The position numbers were made by a program, and so were the translations under genes. A stretch of 6,827 nucleotides of DNA from UBA6065 sp038063975 (GTDB taxonomy: Bacteria; Patescibacteriota; Minisyncoccia; Phycocordibacterales; UBA6065): NCBI GenBank assembly GCA_038063975.1, contig JBBTTY010000006.1:1-6827 (forward strand). Reading direction: 5' to 3'. Positions 5,544 to 6,827 of this stretch are shown piece after piece (position 1 is the first letter of the stretch; every line of letters begins with the position of its first letter). The notes under the pieces are model-generated. The model ran no database searches. It worked only from the letters and a program-made list of their open reading frames with translations, and had not been told where the DNA came from.

Positions 5544-5577
5544 AAAAAAGAGGTCGTGGCGTGAGCCCGACCCCTTT
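5544..5577 (-). terminator. intrinsic terminator for the SPFH gene, possibly bidirectional
   Basis: AAAG (5547-5550) pairs with CTTT (5574-5577), GGTCG (5552-5556) with CGACC (5568-5572), and GGC with GCC around a GTGA loop (5561-5564, a GNRA-type tetraloop as read on the plus strand). There is one A-C mismatch and one bulged T. On the minus strand the stem is followed by six T (5544-5549), so it best fits the end of the SPFH transcript, about 100 nt after its stop. On the plus strand the T run is short and broken, so it would be a weaker stop for the pilin genes. The rest of 5515-5678 holds no gene that I can support; CTTTGATC occurs there twice (5579-5586, 5629-5636). Confidence 0.75.
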
Positions 5578-5678
5578 GCTTTGATCCAATCATCAATGTG
5601 TCTCGATGTTGTATACGATCGTACTGTCCTTTGATCTCACCCTCTCGTATTGGGTTAGATCACTCCAGTTATGAAGTC

Positions 5679-6746
5679 CTAGTTTTGATTTCGATTATGC
5701 TTCCTGCGTCTTTGTTGATTACCTCCATCGCCTGTCTTGATACCAAATTTCTTGGCAGCCAAGGCCAGAAGCCCAACAAACCTTTCAGCTCCATCAGCAC
5801 CAGTAACAATCATCTCATCACGAATCAAATCACCTTCCTGAGCCTGAACAGCTCTGAGAGCTTCGATGGGAGGTAGTCCCGGAAGATGCTGCCTCAATTC
5901 TTTTGCCCTTTCCCCTTGTCTTCTCATATCTTCATCTTGAGCATCAGATTTAGCGATTTCAACCAACAGAGCTTCACGTGCTCGGAGAATATCCAGGTTC
6001 ACTGGTAAAATTGCCGAGCATAGAACCTCCAGAACATTTACACCAGAATCATTGCGGAAACTGTCATTGATTTGCACTGATATGTCTTCCGGAATGGTGT
6101 TTCCGGCACCTTTTGCGTTTCCCGCAATAACTTTGATTACCCGGTCATCGCTTTTTAATTCTATGAGATGCTCGCGCATATCTACAAGTATGTAGCTTAC
6201 AAATGGCCACAACACCCATTGATAACCCTCGCTCACATATTTATGTGTGCGTGCACCGAGTATTGTAAGCACCCCGACATGTTCCATCTCAATTTTTGTC
6301 GTTCCGGCGATACCTAATCCGATTGCGAACACTATCATGCAAATCGATGGTACGACGTCCATGCTACGAAAGACGGTAAATGGCAGAATGGCCAAGAGAA
6401 AGACAAACACAATACCGACACCAACAGACCAATGTCTGGTCTTAATCTCTTTAACCTTGTTTTCTACATGATTTGGTTCGTTTTGTGCTTGCTCCTTTTG
6501 GAAACATTTATGGATCCTTTGTCCAACTTCAAGTTTTAATGCTATGAGAGAATCCAATTCAACCATCGAGGCGATTGCTCTGGTGATTGATTTGGAATAA
6601 GCAATGATAGTTCTTTCTACTTGTTCCGATCCTGTCATATTGAGAAATAGAAATGGATCTTCTACTTTCCATCTAATCACTTGTTGAATTTTAACCTCAG
6701 CGGAGCCGAGATCTCTGGGTTTTTTCTCTACAGGTTTTGGTTTCAT
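5679..6746 (-). CDS. SPFH/band 7 membrane protein with rearranged domain order
   Basis: Read from the ATG at 6746 (355 residues), this is a prohibitin/stomatin-type protein. Residues 154-195 carry typical opening band 7 features: E-M-E-H-V-G-V-L-T (153-161), S-E-G-Y-Q-W-V-L-W-P-F (172-182) and V-D-M-R-E (188-192). Residues 236-285 match the closing part and the charged helix that follows it (V-N-V-L-E-V at 236-241, R-A-R-E-A at 255-259). The usual middle part is at the N-terminus instead (V-I-R-W-K-V-E-D-P-F-L-F-L at 23-35, S-I-T-R-A-I-A-S at 53-60), ahead of two membrane helices (about 108-126 and 130-148) joined by a four-residue turn. Such a hairpin puts both halves on the same side, so they could still fold together. 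The tail 346-355 is basic (R-R-R-K-H-N-R). A reading from TTG at 6779 is less likely because the ATG has a strong Shine-Dalgarno. It is not co-directional with the pilin-like genes. Confidence 0.85.
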   Translation of the reverse strand: MKPKPVEKKPRDLGSAEVKIQQVIRWKVEDPFLFLNMTGSEQVERTIIAYSKSITRAIASMVELDSLIALKLEVGQRIHKCFQKEQAQNEPNHVENKVKEIKTRHWSVGVGIVFVFLLAILPFTVFRSMDVVPSICMIVFAIGLGIAGTTKIEMEHVGVLTILGARTHKYVSEGYQWVLWPFVSYILVDMREHLIELKSDDRVIKVIAGNAKGAGNTIPEDISVQINDSFRNDSGVNVLEVLCSAILPVNLDILRAREALLVEIAKSDAQDEDMRRQGERAKELRQHLPGLPPIEALRAVQAQEGDLIRDEMIVTGADGAERFVGLLALAAKKFGIKTGDGGNQQRRRKHNRNQN

Positions 6747-6751
6747 AATTA

Positions 6752-6758
6752 TCCTTTC
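6752..6758 (-). promoter_or_regulatory. Shine-Dalgarno that fixes the SPFH start
   Basis: On the minus strand GAAAGGA ends 5 nt before the ATG at 6746 (spacer TAATT). It decides for this ATG over the TTG at 6779 and is the only convincing Shine-Dalgarno before any gene in the window. Confidence 0.8.
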
Positions 6759-6783
6759 GAAGAAAGTAAAATCTGTCAAAGGG

Positions 6784-6808
6784 CAGGGAAAAACAAGTGT
6801 TTTTCCTG
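6784..6808. repeat. inverted repeat upstream of the SPFH gene
   Basis: GGAAAAACA (6787-6795) and TGTTTTTCC (6798-6806) are exact complements around AG; with one bulged G the stem can extend to CAGG with CCTG. It lies about 40 nt upstream of the SPFH start. It may be an operator or the end of a gene outside the window; no T run follows on the minus strand, so a terminator role is weakly supported. Confidence 0.4.
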
Positions 6809-6827
6809 GAACTGTCCTTTTTGGATT

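Noticed and set aside
5614..5623. 10-bp palindrome TACGATCGTA between the pilin-like and SPFH genes
   Set aside because: Short, with no second copy and no nearby start; expected by chance at a fair rate.
5598..5876. Plus-strand reading frame of 92 codons
   Set aside because: It mostly overlaps the SPFH gene's 3' end on the opposite strand, is Ser/Ile-rich without any recognisable domain, and has no start signals.
6747..6779. TTG start (6779) for the SPFH gene
   Set aside because: The ATG at 6746 has a strong Shine-Dalgarno at ideal spacing, and the extra eleven residues do not resemble a domain or signal.
6748..6779. TTGACA on the minus strand (6774-6779) as a -35 for the SPFH gene
   Set aside because: The only -10-like hexamer (GATAAT) is 20 nt away, overlaps the Shine-Dalgarno, and would put the transcript start inside the gene.
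1..6827. CRISPR array, tRNA, rRNA, insertion sequence ends or integrase
   Set aside because: No spaced direct repeats, no cloverleaf or rRNA-like stretch, and no transposase or recombinase motif were seen on either strand.

Overview
The window looks like a piece of a Patescibacteria (Candidate Phyla Radiation) chromosome, most likely Parcubacteria-like. The reasons are a cluster of six small two-helix proteins of the T4SS-pilin (TrbC/VirB2-like) type that is typical of these genomes, a lone solute-binding protein with no transporter partners, compact gene spacing, and almost no Shine-Dalgarno sequences. TGA is used as a stop (end of the solute-binding protein gene), so the Gracilibacteria-type recoding is not in force. 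The lineage is an inference from protein style; no rRNA or marker gene is present.

Layout. At 120-743 (+) lies a GC-rich gene for a lipoprotein with a glutamine-rich coiled coil, closed by a strong intrinsic terminator. Two tandem pilin-like genes follow on the minus strand (807-1253 and 1397-1828). An 89-nt divergent intergenic region, with a perfect 12-bp-arm palindrome over one start codon and an extended -10 promoter, separates them from plus-strand genes: a class I methyltransferase (1918-2445), a membrane-anchored family 1 solute-binding protein (2476-3762), two pilin-like proteins (3759-4349, overlapping by ATGA, and 4355-4780), then, after a new promoter, two more (4871-5233 and 5239-5514). 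A hairpin terminator separates these from a minus-strand SPFH/band 7 membrane protein (5679-6746).

The genes from 2476 to 5514 probably make surface or envelope proteins as one or two transcription units. The six pilin-like proteins fall into two subfamilies: four share an M-I-S-x-W-G core in the second helix, and two share a G-G-D/G-S-D...K-L...A-K loop. Four carry a cysteine pair in the exported N-terminal part. No VirB4, VirB6, VirD4 or ABC permease gene is visible, so the role in secretion, DNA uptake or surface attachment is open.

The most unusual item is the SPFH protein. The segment that normally sits in the middle of the band 7 domain is at the N-terminus, ahead of a two-helix hairpin, and is missing from its usual place. 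Other notable signals are a TATCCCCA octamer in three intergenic regions, three extended -10 promoters (one implying a leaderless mRNA), and the start-codon palindrome.
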